Positions 14,956 through 22,655 are shown, numbered from the stretch's first letter. The stretch is DNA of 38,154 nt from CAZBDU01 sp964490725 (GCA_964490725.1 CAZBDU010000049.1:1-38154), one strand, 5' to 3'. Notes: generated by a model not told the origin, from the sequence alone. Numbers and translations are program-made.

Positions 14956-15132
14956 ATGGGACAGACTATCTGCAAGGGCGAACATCAGGGGCACCTGTGC
15001 GTGCTGGCCTCGAAGGATCTGTTCGATCAGATCAAGGAAATAACGCGCAACCCTCGATTCATCTGCTTCAACTGCGGTCGCGTCGCCGACTGTGACGACA
15101 ACCTCTGCAATCCCATGTCGCTTCAGGACTGA
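14956..15132 (+). CDS. Small Cys-rich protein, probable zinc-binding
   Basis: A 58-residue protein with GGGGGAG before ATG 14956; an in-frame ATG at 14932 is less well placed. It has six Cys. The C-terminal half reads ICFNCGRVADCDDNLCNP, with Cys-x-x-Cys followed by two more Cys, enough for one zinc or iron site. The N-terminal half holds CKGEHQGHLC. I think small proteins with this FNCGRVA motif recur in spirochaetes, but I cannot verify that. It is followed by glnS after 41 bases under one promoter. Confidence 0.75.
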   Translation: MGQTICKGEHQGHLCVLASKDLFDQIKEITRNPRFICFNCGRVADCDDNLCNPMSLQD

Positions 15133-15173
15133 AGCGGCTGCAGGCCCCGCTCCCCTCGTCGGGGGATCCACGT

Positions 15174-16883
15174 ATGGCACAAGAGGACCGCGGAACTTCC
15201 AGATCGCAGGATTTCATCCGCGCCATCGTTCAGGCTGACCTGGAAGCCGGCAAGAACGGCGGCCGGGTCCACACGCGCTTTCCGCCGGAGCCTAACGGCT
15301 ACCTGCACATCGGCCACGCCAAGTCGATCGTTCTCAATTTCGGCATTGCCGCCGAGTACGGCGGGCTCTGCAACCTGCGTTTCGATGACACCAATCCCAG
15401 CAAGGAGGAGGTGGAGTACGTCGAGTCCATCCGGGAGGACGTGCGCTGGCTGGGCTACGAATGGGACGATCGGGAGTTCTACGCCTCGGACTATTTCCAG
15501 AAGCTGTACGAGTATGCCCTGGACCTGATCGCCCAGGGAGAGGCCTACGTGGACAGCCTCAGCGCCGATGAGATCCGCGAGCACCGCGGGACGCTGACCG
15601 AGCCGGGCCGCGACAGCCCCTACCGGGATCGCCCCGTGGCGGAGAACCTGGACCTGTTCCGCCGCATGGCCGCCGGAGAGTTCGCAGACGGGGCGCACGT
15701 GCTGCGCGCCCGCATCGACATGGCCTCGCCGAACATCAACCTGCGCGACCCGACAATCTACCGCATCCGTCACATCTCGCATCACCGCACCGGGGACAGC
15801 TGGTGCATCTATCCGATGTACGATTTCACCCACTGCCTCTCGGACGCCCTGGAGGGGATCACCCACTCGATCTGCACCCTGGAGTTCGAGAACAACCGTC
15901 CCCTGTACGACTGGTTCCTCGACCAGCTGGAGGTGCCCTGCCATCCGCAGCAGATAGAGTTTGCGCGCCTCAACCTGACCCGCACCATCATGAGCAAACG
16001 CAAGCTCCTGCGCCTGGTCCAGGAGGGGCACGTGCGGGGCTGGGACGATCCCCGCATGCCCACCATCTCGGGGCTGCGCCGTCGCGGCTACACTCCGCAG
16101 GCCATCCGCGCCTTCTGCGAGCACATCGGAGTCTCCAAGGTGAACAGCACGGTTGACATCGCCCTGCTGGAGTATTTCCTGAGGGAAGATCTGAACCGCC
16201 GCGCTCCCCGGGTGATGGCGGTGCTGAACCCTGTGAAGGCGATCATCGACAACTATCCGGAAGGGAAGGTCGAGGAGGTGGAGGCGGTCAACAACCCCGA
16301 GGACCCCGAGGCCGGCAGCCGCCTGCTCCCCTTCGGCAGGGAGCTGTACATCGAGCGGGAGGACTTCATGGAGGACCCGCCCCGCAAGTTCTACCGCCTG
16401 GCCCCGGGAAGGGAGGTGCGGCTGAAGCACGCCTACTACATCACCTGCGAGCGGGTCGTCAGGGACCCGGCCAGCGGCCAGATCGCCGAGCTGCACTGCC
16501 GCTACGATCCGGCCACCCGCGGCGGCTGGTCCAGCGACGGCCGCATGGTGAAGGGCACCCTCCACTGGGTGAGCGCCCCTCATTGCCTGGAGGCTGAGGT
16601 GCGCCAGTACGACCACCTGTTCGCCAGGGACGACCCGGAGGAATGCGCCCCGGGGGAGGATTTCATCGCCAACCTCAACGCCGCTTCCCTGGAGGTGCTC
16701 CAGGGGTGCAGGGTGGAGCCGTCCCTGGCCTCCGCCCGGCCCGGCGAGCGCTTCCAGTTCCTGCGCCAGGGGTACTTCTGCCTGGACCCGGACTCCACGC
16801 CGGGGCGGCCGGTGTTCAACCGCACCGTCACGCTGAAGGACAGCTGGGCCAGGATCGCCAGGAAGCTGGCCAAGGAGAGGTAG
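15174..16883 (+). CDS. glnS: Glutaminyl-tRNA synthetase
   Basis: A 569-residue class I synthetase. RFPPEPNGYLHIGHAKS has the HIGH motif at 45-48. LRFDDTNPSKEEVEYV is the GlnRS/GluRS signature, and MSKRKLL (near 272) is the second ATP-binding motif. The DPRMPTISGLRRRGYTP segment and the two-barrel anticodon domain at the C-terminus are GlnRS-type, not bacterial GluRS. It charges tRNA(Gln) directly. Having glnS means this organism need not rely only on the GatCAB transamidation route. Length is normal (E. coli 554). ATG at 15174 has GGGGGA upstream. Confidence 0.97.
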   Translation: MAQEDRGTSRSQDFIRAIVQADLEAGKNGGRVHTRFPPEPNGYLHIGHAKSIVLNFGIAAEYGGLCNLRFDDTNPSKEEVEYVESIREDVRWLGYEWDDREFYASDYFQKLYEYALDLIAQGEAYVDSLSADEIREHRGTLTEPGRDSPYRDRPVAENLDLFRRMAAGEFADGAHVLRARIDMASPNINLRDPTIYRIRHISHHRTGDSWCIYPMYDFTHCLSDALEGITHSICTLEFENNRPLYDWFLDQLEVPCHPQQIEFARLNLTRTIMSKRKLLRLVQEGHVRGWDDPRMPTISGLRRRGYTPQAIRAFCEHIGVSKVNSTVDIALLEYFLREDLNRRAPRVMAVLNPVKAIIDNYPEGKVEEVEAVNNPEDPEAGSRLLPFGRELYIEREDFMEDPPRKFYRLAPGREVRLKHAYYITCERVVRDPASGQIAELHCRYDPATRGGWSSDGRMVKGTLHWVSAPHCLEAEVRQYDHLFARDDPEECAPGEDFIANLNAASLEVLQGCRVEPSLASARPGERFQFLRQGYFCLDPDSTPGRPVFNRTVTLKDSWARIARKLAKER

Positions 16884-16971
16884 CCGCGAACGCCTTCCAC
16901 CCGCGCCCCCCCGCCGGGCTGACTCCGGCTGGCGGGCGCAGCCCGGAGCGCCGGGGCGGCCGGAGCGCCTC

Positions 16972-17706
16972 GTGAGGCAGGATCCGCCCCCGTCTAGCGA
17001 CATCATTCGCGAGCTGCTGCGCCAGGGGCGGCTGGACGCGGGAGGGCTGAAGGCTGCGTACCGCCGGCTCAGCAAGCAGGCGCATCCGGACCTCACCGGG
17101 CGGGACGGCTCCGCCTTCGTGCGGCTGCAGGGGGACTACGAGGAAGCCCGGGAGTACCTGCGCAGGCTCTCCTCCGCCCTGCCCGACGCCGGGTGCGATC
17201 CCGAGGCGGGCCAGTTCAGTCCCACCACCGTATTGGAGGAGCTGGGGCTGCCCGTGGACAGCGAGCCCCGCGCGGCGCTGTACGCTTCGCTCTACCGCTA
17301 CACCGTGGCCGGCCTGCACGACCACCGGGCCAGGAGCAGGCTGGGCAGGCGGGGCCGCCGCATCATCCGCACGGTTCTGTACTGGGCGGCTCTGTACGCC
17401 CCAGGCTTCGTGGCGGTCTTCGTGGAGTACAACAAGGTGCATGCCATCCGCTACCAGACCTACCTGTCGAACCGGCGGATCGTGGCCGCTCGCCGCATGT
17501 TTCTGCGAGGGCTGCACTGGGCCCTGCAGTACCAGGATCGGGGGCGCTGGACCGCCTGCAGGGCGGCAGCGGACAGGCTGGCGGAGGCGCTGGTGCTGTT
17601 GGGCGAGGCGGCGGAGAAGCCGGGACTGGAAGCCATGGCCGCCTTCGCCTCCTGGCTCCTGGAGGAGCTGGATCTGCCGCCGGTGCGCCTGGGCCTGGAA
17701 GGCTGA
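16972..17706 (+). CDS. J-domain protein, N-terminal J domain with helical tail
   Basis: A 244-residue protein starting at GTG 16972. The J domain spans about residues 10-65: LKAAYRRLSKQAHPDLTGRDG with HPD at 38-40, then YEEAREYLRRL. No Gly/Phe or zinc-finger region follows. The tail (about 80-244) is helical and Arg/Ala/Leu-rich, with one hydrophobic stretch (TVLYWAALYAPGFVAVFVEY, about 131-150) that could touch or span the membrane. It shares size and layout with the protein at 178-837. This is the third J protein here. No ribosome binding site is evident. Confidence 0.83.
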   Translation: MRQDPPPSSDIIRELLRQGRLDAGGLKAAYRRLSKQAHPDLTGRDGSAFVRLQGDYEEAREYLRRLSSALPDAGCDPEAGQFSPTTVLEELGLPVDSEPRAALYASLYRYTVAGLHDHRARSRLGRRGRRIIRTVLYWAALYAPGFVAVFVEYNKVHAIRYQTYLSNRRIVAARRMFLRGLHWALQYQDRGRWTACRAAADRLAEALVLLGEAAEKPGLEAMAAFASWLLEELDLPPVRLGLEG

Positions 17707-17708
17707 AG

Positions 17709-17761
17709 GGCGGCCGCGGCTTCCCCGTCCCGGCTTCCCCGTCCCGGCTGCTGCGGCCGCC
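17709..17761. repeat. Inverted repeat of 9 bp enclosing a 14-bp tandem duplication
   Basis: GGCGGCCGC at 17709-17717 pairs with GCGGCCGCC at 17753-17761. Between them CTTCCCCGTCCCGG occurs twice in tandem (17720-17733 and 17734-17747). It lies just after the J-domain stop. It could be a weak terminator with an expanded loop or a recent slippage duplication. Confidence 0.7.
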
Positions 17762-17771
17762 GTGAGGCGCC

Positions 17772-17800
17772 TTCCTGCAGACTCTTCCTTCTGGTACAAT
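17772..17800 (+). promoter_or_regulatory. Possible promoter, TTCCTG-17-TACAAT
   Basis: TACAAT at 17795-17800 with TTCCTG at 17772-17777 closely matches the pair at 3580-3609. It would drive the DUF1883 gene with a leader of about 35 bases. Confidence 0.4.
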
Positions 17801-17840
17801 CAGAGTGCGGTTTGAGGCAGACCGGTTCAGGGGGAAGTGC

Positions 17841-18107
17841 ATGAACTTTCTGCACTACAAGGTCCGCGCCGGTCCGGGGGACGTCATCCGGGTCAGCCTG
17901 AGCGGCCCGGCGAACGTGCGTCTTCTGGACACGCTGAACTACTACAAGTACAGCGCCGGCAAGAGCTTCCAGAGTTCCGGAGAGTCCACCAGGGAGACCT
18001 CCGCGCACTTCAAGGCGCCGCACAAGGCCCAGTGGCACGTGGTGGTGGACCTGAAAGGCCACGACAATGACGTGCGCGCCTACGTAGACGTGCTGCGGGG
18101 CCGGTAA
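17841..18107 (+). CDS. DUF1883 domain protein
   Basis: An 88-residue protein, ATG at 17841 with AGGGGGAAG before it. MNFLHYKVRAGPGDVIRVSLSGPANVRLLD, the following N-Y-Y-K-Y stretch and the closing PHKAQWHVVVDL match the DUF1883 family as I know it. The first half is a beta strand pair, and the HYKV and WHVVVDL segments are the hallmarks. The family has no settled function; members often occur alone or joined to TIR-like or other signalling domains. Here it is single-domain. No partner is implied by the neighbours. Confidence 0.85.
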   Translation: MNFLHYKVRAGPGDVIRVSLSGPANVRLLDTLNYYKYSAGKSFQSSGESTRETSAHFKAPHKAQWHVVVDLKGHDNDVRAYVDVLRGR

Positions 18108-18185
18108 ACCTTACGGAAGCACTTTCCTATCGGCGCGGCCGGTGGTACCCTGGTGGTGCGGAAGTCACTGGCCCAGGAGGACGGA

Positions 18186-18371
18186 ATGGCGGAAGCATTG
18201 AAGGATCGCATCGCGGAGAAGAGACGCAAGCTGGAGGAGCTGAAACGCTCCCGCTCCCAGGCTACCTGTTCTTCGGTGGTCTCCTCTGAGATCGACGTCC
18301 GAAGGGAGACGGAGATCGAGGACCTGGAGGAGGAGATCCAGAGCCTGGAGCGACAGCTGCGGGGCAGGTAG
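18186..18371 (+). CDS. Small coiled-coil protein
   Basis: A 61-residue protein with AGGAGG at 18175-18180, five bases before ATG 18186. Two helical, strongly charged segments (residues 1-20, and 36-61 with heptad Leu/Ile) flank a Ser-rich link containing the only Cys. It is probably a soluble helical hairpin or dimer. It ends two bases before the msrA start and is almost certainly co-translated with it. I do not recognise the family. Confidence 0.65.
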   Translation: MAEALKDRIAEKRRKLEELKRSRSQATCSSVVSSEIDVRRETEIEDLEEEIQSLERQLRGR

Positions 18372-18373
18372 GC

Positions 18374-19150
18374 GTGGCGGCCCACACGCGCAGGAGGGCA
18401 GCGCGCCGCCCCGCCGTGCTGCTCGCGGCCCTGGTGGCCGCGGCGTTGGCGGGGTGCGTGGGGGGAACCGGGTCGCCTGGCCGGAACGCCGGCGCGGCGG
18501 TCGCCCCGCCCCCTCCCCTGGATCAGGCCGTGCCGGAGGAGGTGGCCACCGCCACCTTCGCCCTGGGGTGATTCTGGACCTCCGATGCCCGGTTCGGGCA
18601 GCTCGACGGGGTGGTTCGCACCCGGGTGGGCTACGCGGGAGGCACCAAGGCGGATCCCACCTACCACAACCTGGGAGACCACTCCGAGACCGTCCAGATC
18701 GACTACGATCCCCGGGTGATCTCCTATCAGGATCTGCTGGAGGTGGTCTGGGAGCACTACCGGCCCCTCACTCCTTCCTTCTCGACCCAGTACGCCACCA
18801 TCCTCTTCACCCACGGGGCTGAGCAGCGCCGGCTGGCCCTGGCCGCCGTGGAGCGCTGGCAGCGGCAGTCGGGCAAGACCGTGCACCTGGACGTCCGCCC
18901 CGCCGGACCGTTCCACCCCGCCGAGGACTACCACCAGAAGTACTCCCTGAAGCACTCCGGGGAGCTGCTGGCCGAGCTGCGGCGAGCCTACCCGAAGGAG
19001 CAGGATCTGGTGAGATCCACCGTGGCGGCGCGTGTGAACGGGTATCTGGCCGGCTACGGCAGCCGCAGCGAGCTGGAGGCCGAGATTGACCGCTACGGTC
19101 TGTCGGCCTCCGGCCGGCAGCGGCTCATGAGGTCGGTGCGGCGCCGCTGA
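18374..19150 (+). CDS. msrA: Peptide-methionine (S)-S-oxide reductase MsrA, selenocysteine lipoprotein (UGA at 18569-18571)
   Basis: A 258-residue protein if UGA at codon 66 is read as selenocysteine. GTG start at 18374. Residues 1-28 are a lipoprotein signal ending LAGC (Cys28), so the enzyme should be exported and membrane-anchored. The active site reads ATFALG-U-FWTSDARFG, where MsrA normally has Cys in GCFW. After it come VGYAGGTKADPTYHNLGDHSE and the family's HPAEDYHQKY. No Cys occurs after the lipobox, so there is no resolving Cys. A C-terminal extension of about 55 residues (Arg-rich end) follows the core. The upstream and downstream parts share one frame and belong to one family, and a SECIS-like hairpin follows the UGA. 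It would repair oxidised methionine in envelope proteins. Confidence 0.9.
18586..18600 (+). promoter_or_regulatory. Bacterial SECIS-like hairpin in msrA
   Basis: TGCCCG at 18586-18591 pairs with CGGGCA at 18595-18600 around GTT. If the top C-G pair opens, the loop begins GGU at nucleotides 20-22 after the UGA. In the E. coli fdhF SECIS the loop GGU is at 19-21. This fits the known bacterial SECIS rule (apical G or GGU, about 16-37 bases from UGA). Lower-stem pairing is imperfect. Confidence 0.65.
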
Positions 19151-19156
19151 AAGACG

Positions 19157-19172
19157 GCCTGCCCCGGCAGGC
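19157..19172. terminator. Candidate bidirectional hairpin between convergent genes
   Basis: GCCTGC (19157-19162) and GCAGGC (19167-19172) form a 6-bp stem with loop CCCG. It lies 7 bases after msrA and before the end of the opposing MTHFR-like gene. No T-run follows. Confidence 0.35.
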
Positions 19173-19225
19173 ACCCAGGAGCACGCGCGGAAGAGACGGG
19201 ACCCGGCCCGCACGGCCGGCGGCTC

Positions 19226-20047
19226 TCAAGGGCGCCCCAGCAGCTCCCCCAGCAGCTCGTAGTGGTTGAACGGGGGCATCAGACACACACCGGCGAACAG
19301 CCCCCGCGCGGCCTCCAGCATGAGGCGGGCCGCCTCCAGCCCTTCGCGGCGAGGGTCGCGGGCGGCCTGCATGCGCCGCCGCAGCCCTGCCGGCACGGTG
19401 ATGCCGGCGACCTCCCGATGGAGGAACTCCGCGTGCCGGTGGCTCCAGAGGGGCATGATTCCCATCAGCACCGGCAGCCCCACGGGCTGAACGGCCCGGG
19501 CCAGGGTCTCGGCGGCGGAAACCTCGTAGATGGGCTGGGTGATCGCGAAGCGGGCGCCTGCCTGCGCCTTTCTGGCGAGCCGCTCGATCTCCGGCTCCAC
19601 CCCGGTGCCCTCCCATCGCGGGTCCAGCACCACGCCCACCTCCAGACCCGAGGCGGCGGCCATGCGCGCCAGCTCGAACACGTCCAGGTCGTGCACGGCG
19701 GTGATCCGACCGCTGTCGCTCACCCCCACCAGATCGCCGGTGGCCGCCAGGACGGTCGTGACGCCCAGGGCGCGGGCGCCCCACAGCAGGGACTGCAGGC
19801 TCAGCCGGTTGTGATCCCGGGTGGTGCAGTGGAGAATCGTTTCCCCCCCGGTCGCGCGGCCCACCAGCGTGCAGAGGGCCAGAGAGGACAGGTACGGGCG
19901 GGCGACCGGGTTGGTGGGCACCGTGTAGGCGTCGATGGGCAGCTGCCCCAGCCCCGCCAGAGCCTTCAGTGTGGGCCCCGCCTCGGGCCCCCGCGGCGGC
20001 ATGACCTCCACCGCGATCGCGAAATGCCGTTCCAGCGCCTGGATCAT
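19226..20047 (-). CDS. Methylenetetrahydrofolate reductase (MetF) family protein
   Basis: A 273-residue TIM-barrel protein. MTHFR landmarks appear: the N-terminal VEVMPPRGP (compare EFFPP in MetF), ILHCTTRDHNRLSLQS (compare the HLTCRDRN folate/FAD strand), the ATGDLVG loop, RFAITQPIYE, and LMGIMPLWS. MetF makes 5-methyl-THF for methionine synthesis. It is at the short end of the family and lacks any C-terminal extension. FAD binding or an accessory subunit cannot be judged here. The gene is divergent from nudC; a TTGACA at 20081-20076 on its strand could be its -35 element, but the -10 (CACAGT) is poor. Confidence 0.8.
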   Translation of the reverse strand: MIQALERHFAIAVEVMPPRGPEAGPTLKALAGLGQLPIDAYTVPTNPVARPYLSSLALCTLVGRATGGETILHCTTRDHNRLSLQSLLWGARALGVTTVLAATGDLVGVSDSGRITAVHDLDVFELARMAAASGLEVGVVLDPRWEGTGVEPEIERLARKAQAGARFAITQPIYEVSAAETLARAVQPVGLPVLMGIMPLWSHRHAEFLHREVAGITVPAGLRRRMQAARDPRREGLEAARLMLEAARGLFAGVCLMPPFNHYELLGELLGRP

Positions 20048-20134
20048 GTCTCACTGTGGCACCGCGGCCCGTAGGTGTCAACGCCGGAGGGGCTTCGGTA
20101 GACACAGGGGGAAGGATCGTTGTAGCTTCGATCC

Positions 20135-21013
20135 ATGCATTTTGTGCCGGGACTCGAGGAGCCCGGCCGGTCCGCCGGCCCGGCCTGGTGGTTTCTCTTC
20201 CGCGGAGCGAAGCTGCTCCTGGCGGAGGAGGCCCCGGAGCAGGCGGCCGCGCAGCCGGCGGCCCGCCGTGGGGGGGCGGCGCCGCTCCTGCAGGTTCCCC
20301 ACGGGCAGGCGCCCCTCCCGCCCGGGAGGCGGCACTATCTGGGCACCCTGGAGGGCGAGCCCGCCTACGCGGGCGAGGTCGAGGAGGGGCTCACCCTGCC
20401 GCCGGGCCTGTCGGGGGTGCCGATGCGGGGGTTGTGGTCCGCCCTGCCCGAGGAGCTGTTCTGGGTGGCCGGCAGGGCCTGCCAGGTGATCGAGTGGGAG
20501 CGGACCCACCGCTACTGCGGGCGGTGCGGGTCGGCGCTGGTCCCGAAGCGGGGCGAGCGCGCCAAGGAATGCCCCGACTGCGGGCTGGCGGTCTTCCCCA
20601 GGATCTCGCCGGCCATGATCGTGGCGGTGGAGAAGGACGGGCGCATCCTCCTGGCCAGAAACCGGCGGCGGGGGCTGCCCATCTACAGCGTTCTGGCGGG
20701 GTTCGTGGACCCCGGAGAGACCCTGGAGCAGTGCGTTCACCGGGAGGTCATGGAGGAGGTGGGGATCAGGATTCGAAACCTGCGCTACTTCGGGAGCCAG
20801 CCCTGGCCTTTCCCGAGCAACCTGATGCTGGCCTTCACGGCGGAGCACGCCTCGGGGCGGATCAGCATCGACCGGGAGGAGCTCCTGGAGGCGGACTGGT
20901 ACGAGCCGGAGCGGCTGCCTCCCATCCCGGATGGAGTCACCATCGCCCGCCAGATGATCGACGCCTTCGTGCGCCGCCAGCGGGGTGGGCGCGCCGCGGA
21001 GGCCGGCGGGTGA
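20135..21013 (+). CDS. nudC: NAD+ diphosphatase (NADH pyrophosphatase) NudC
   Basis: A 292-residue protein. It has a zinc ribbon (CGRCGS ... CPDCG, about residues 128-151), a NUDIX box (GFVDPGETLEQCVHREVMEEVG) and the NudC-specific SQPWPFPSNLM motif right after it. NudC hydrolyses NADH/NAD+ to NMN(H) and AMP and removes NAD caps from RNA 5' ends. The N-terminal domain is variable, as usual. Its last bases overlap the tag start as GTGA, so the two are co-translated. Confidence 0.95.
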   Translation: MHFVPGLEEPGRSAGPAWWFLFRGAKLLLAEEAPEQAAAQPAARRGGAAPLLQVPHGQAPLPPGRRHYLGTLEGEPAYAGEVEEGLTLPPGLSGVPMRGLWSALPEELFWVAGRACQVIEWERTHRYCGRCGSALVPKRGERAKECPDCGLAVFPRISPAMIVAVEKDGRILLARNRRRGLPIYSVLAGFVDPGETLEQCVHREVMEEVGIRIRNLRYFGSQPWPFPSNLMLAFTAEHASGRISIDREELLEADWYEPERLPPIPDGVTIARQMIDAFVRRQRGGRAAEAGG

Positions 21014-21573
21014 TACGACGCTGTCCCTGGTGCGGGGAGGATGCCCTGTACGTGGCCTACCACGACACCGAGTGGGGGGTGCCGGTGCACGAGGATCGCC
21101 GCCATTTCGAGTTCCTGGTCCTGGAGTCCGCGCAGGCCGGGTTGAGCTGGCTCACCATCCTGCGCAAGCGCGAGCGCTACCGCCAGCTGTACCTGGGCTT
21201 CGACCCCGCCGCGGTGGCCGCCTTCGGGCCCGAGCAGGTGGAGGGAATGCTCGCCGACGCCGGGATCGTGCGCAACCGGCGCAAGATCGAGAGCTCCATC
21301 GAGAACGCCCGCCGCTTCCTGGAGGTGCAGCGCCGCTACGGCAGCTTCGACCGCTACCTGTGGTCCTTCGTGGACGGAGCGCCGGTGGTGAACGCCTGGC
21401 AGCGGCTTGACCAGGTGCCGGCCACCACGGAGCTGTCCGACCGGGTGGCGGCGGACCTCAGGGGCCGGGGCTTCCGGTTCGTGGGCTCCACCATCATCTA
21501 TGCCCACCTGCAGGCGGTGGGACTGGTAAACGATCACCTGGTGAGCTGTTTCCGCTACGGCGAGCTTACCTGA
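21010..21573 (+). CDS. tag: DNA-3-methyladenine glycosylase I (Tag)
   Basis: A 187-residue protein starting at GTG 21010 that overlaps nudC by four bases. RRCPWCGEDALYVAYHDTEWGVPV is the Tag N-terminal signature with the first zinc Cys (the CPW Cys) and catalytic Glu in the DTEWG loop. FRFVGSTIIYAHLQAVGLVNDHLVSC carries the remaining zinc ligands (His and Cys). The enzyme cuts 3-methyladenine from alkylated DNA to begin base excision repair. Length matches E. coli Tag (187). The signatures are complete. Confidence 0.96.
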   Translation: MIRRCPWCGEDALYVAYHDTEWGVPVHEDRRHFEFLVLESAQAGLSWLTILRKRERYRQLYLGFDPAAVAAFGPEQVEGMLADAGIVRNRRKIESSIENARRFLEVQRRYGSFDRYLWSFVDGAPVVNAWQRLDQVPATTELSDRVAADLRGRGFRFVGSTIIYAHLQAVGLVNDHLVSCFRYGELT

Positions 21574-21591
21574 GGGACTGGAGGACCGATC

Positions 21592-21936
21592 GTGTCCGAG
21601 AAGACCATCTTCGACCGCATCCTAACCCGGGAAGCTCCGGCGCGCGTCGTGCATGAAGACCAGGACGTGCTGGCCTTCCACGACGTCAACCCCCAGGCGC
21701 CGGTGCACGTGCTGGTGATCCCCAAGCGCCGGGCCGTGGATATGAGCGAGCTCGAGCAGAAGGGACCCGAGGAGATGGGGAGGTTCTTTCAGGGAGTGGC
21801 CCGGGTGGCCCGGCTGCTCGAGTTGGAGGGAGGCTACCGCGTCGTGGTCAACAACGGAGCCCAGGCACGCCAGTCGGTGGCCTACCTGCATGCCCACATC
21901 CTGGGCGGCCGCCGCATGGGCTGGCCTCCCGGCTGA
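21592..21936 (+). CDS. HIT family (HinT-like) hydrolase
   Basis: A 114-residue HIT protein with a GTG start at 21592. The order TIFDRILTREAPARVVHEDQDVLAFHDVNPQAPVHVLVIPK is the standard HinT lead-in. The triad segment is YLHAHILGG instead of H-x-H-x-H: the first His is Tyr, while the second and third (the catalytic one among them) remain. HinT-like enzymes hydrolyse adenosine phosphoramidates and related AMP-lysine conjugates. It follows tag after 18 bases and is probably in the nudC-tag operon. Confidence 0.93.
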   Translation: MSEKTIFDRILTREAPARVVHEDQDVLAFHDVNPQAPVHVLVIPKRRAVDMSELEQKGPEEMGRFFQGVARVARLLELEGGYRVVVNNGAQARQSVAYLHAHILGGRRMGWPPG

Positions 21937-21948
21937 CCTGTCCCCCGG

Positions 21949-22587
21949 CTAGGCTTCCCCGCCGCGCTGCAGCTCCAGAACGAACGCCGCCACCCGGTCT
22001 GCGGCCTCCTGCAGGTTCTGCTCCGCGGTCCGTCCCGAGCTCTTGCGCGGCTTGAAGGAATGGTCCCCGTCCTCCAGAAAGGCCACCCGTATGGAGGCGG
22101 CCAGCCGGTAGCCCTCCACCTCCGGGCGGCCTCCCAGGGAGTCGCGGGTTCCCTGCACGATGAGAGCCGGCGTGAGGATGCCCGCGAGGTGCGAGGTGCG
22201 CGGCTTCTCCGGGCGGCCGGGGGGGTGGAAGGGATATCCCAGACAGACCAGGCCCCGCACGCCAAGCCGGTCGGCCACCAGGCTGGCCATGCGTCCGCCC
22301 ATGGACTTGCCGCCGATCACCAGGCGCTCAGGAGGGCCGAGCTCCTGCACGACCGCTTCCCAGGTCCCGGTGAGAACCCGCTGCGGGTCCGGCGGCCGCC
22401 GGCGGGCCTCGGCGCGGGCCCGGCGCATGTAGGGGAACTCGAAGCGCGCCACCCGCACGCCCCGCTCGCCGAGCAGCGCGGCCAGCCGCTCGAGGAAGGG
22501 GGAGTCCATGCCGGCGCCTGCCCCGTGCGCCAGCACCAGGAGCGGCGCATCCGCAGGACCCGTGAACAGGAAAGGAATGGGCGCCAT
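21949..22587 (-). CDS. Alpha/beta hydrolase (dienelactone hydrolase/KANL3-Tex30-like)
   Basis: A 212-residue protein, ATG at 22587; a GTG-free extension to 22662 looks non-native. It has LVLAHGAGAGMDSPFL (oxyanion region), the nucleophile elbow IGGKSMGGRM (Ser), Asp in LIVQGTRDSLGG, and the catalytic His in FLEDGDHSFKP. This order fits the small alpha/beta hydrolases related to Tex30/KANL3 that are commonly annotated as dienelactone hydrolase-like. The substrate is unknown. It converges with the HIT gene (12-base gap). Confidence 0.85.
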   Translation of the reverse strand: MAPIPFLFTGPADAPLLVLAHGAGAGMDSPFLERLAALLGERGVRVARFEFPYMRRARAEARRRPPDPQRVLTGTWEAVVQELGPPERLVIGGKSMGGRMASLVADRLGVRGLVCLGYPFHPPGRPEKPRTSHLAGILTPALIVQGTRDSLGGRPEVEGYRLAASIRVAFLEDGDHSFKPRKSSGRTAEQNLQEAADRVAAFVLELQRGGEA

Positions 22588-22655
22588 CCGCTCAGTGTAG
22601 CGGTCCGGGCCGCCCCGTGGCAACGCCGCTGTGCGCCTTCCTCCGGGCCCCCGCC

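Noticed and set aside
15123..17096. Long open frame on the minus strand opposite glnS
   Set aside because: High GC makes antisense frames long. The plus strand encodes a complete GlnRS there, and the antisense peptide is low-complexity without recognisable motifs.
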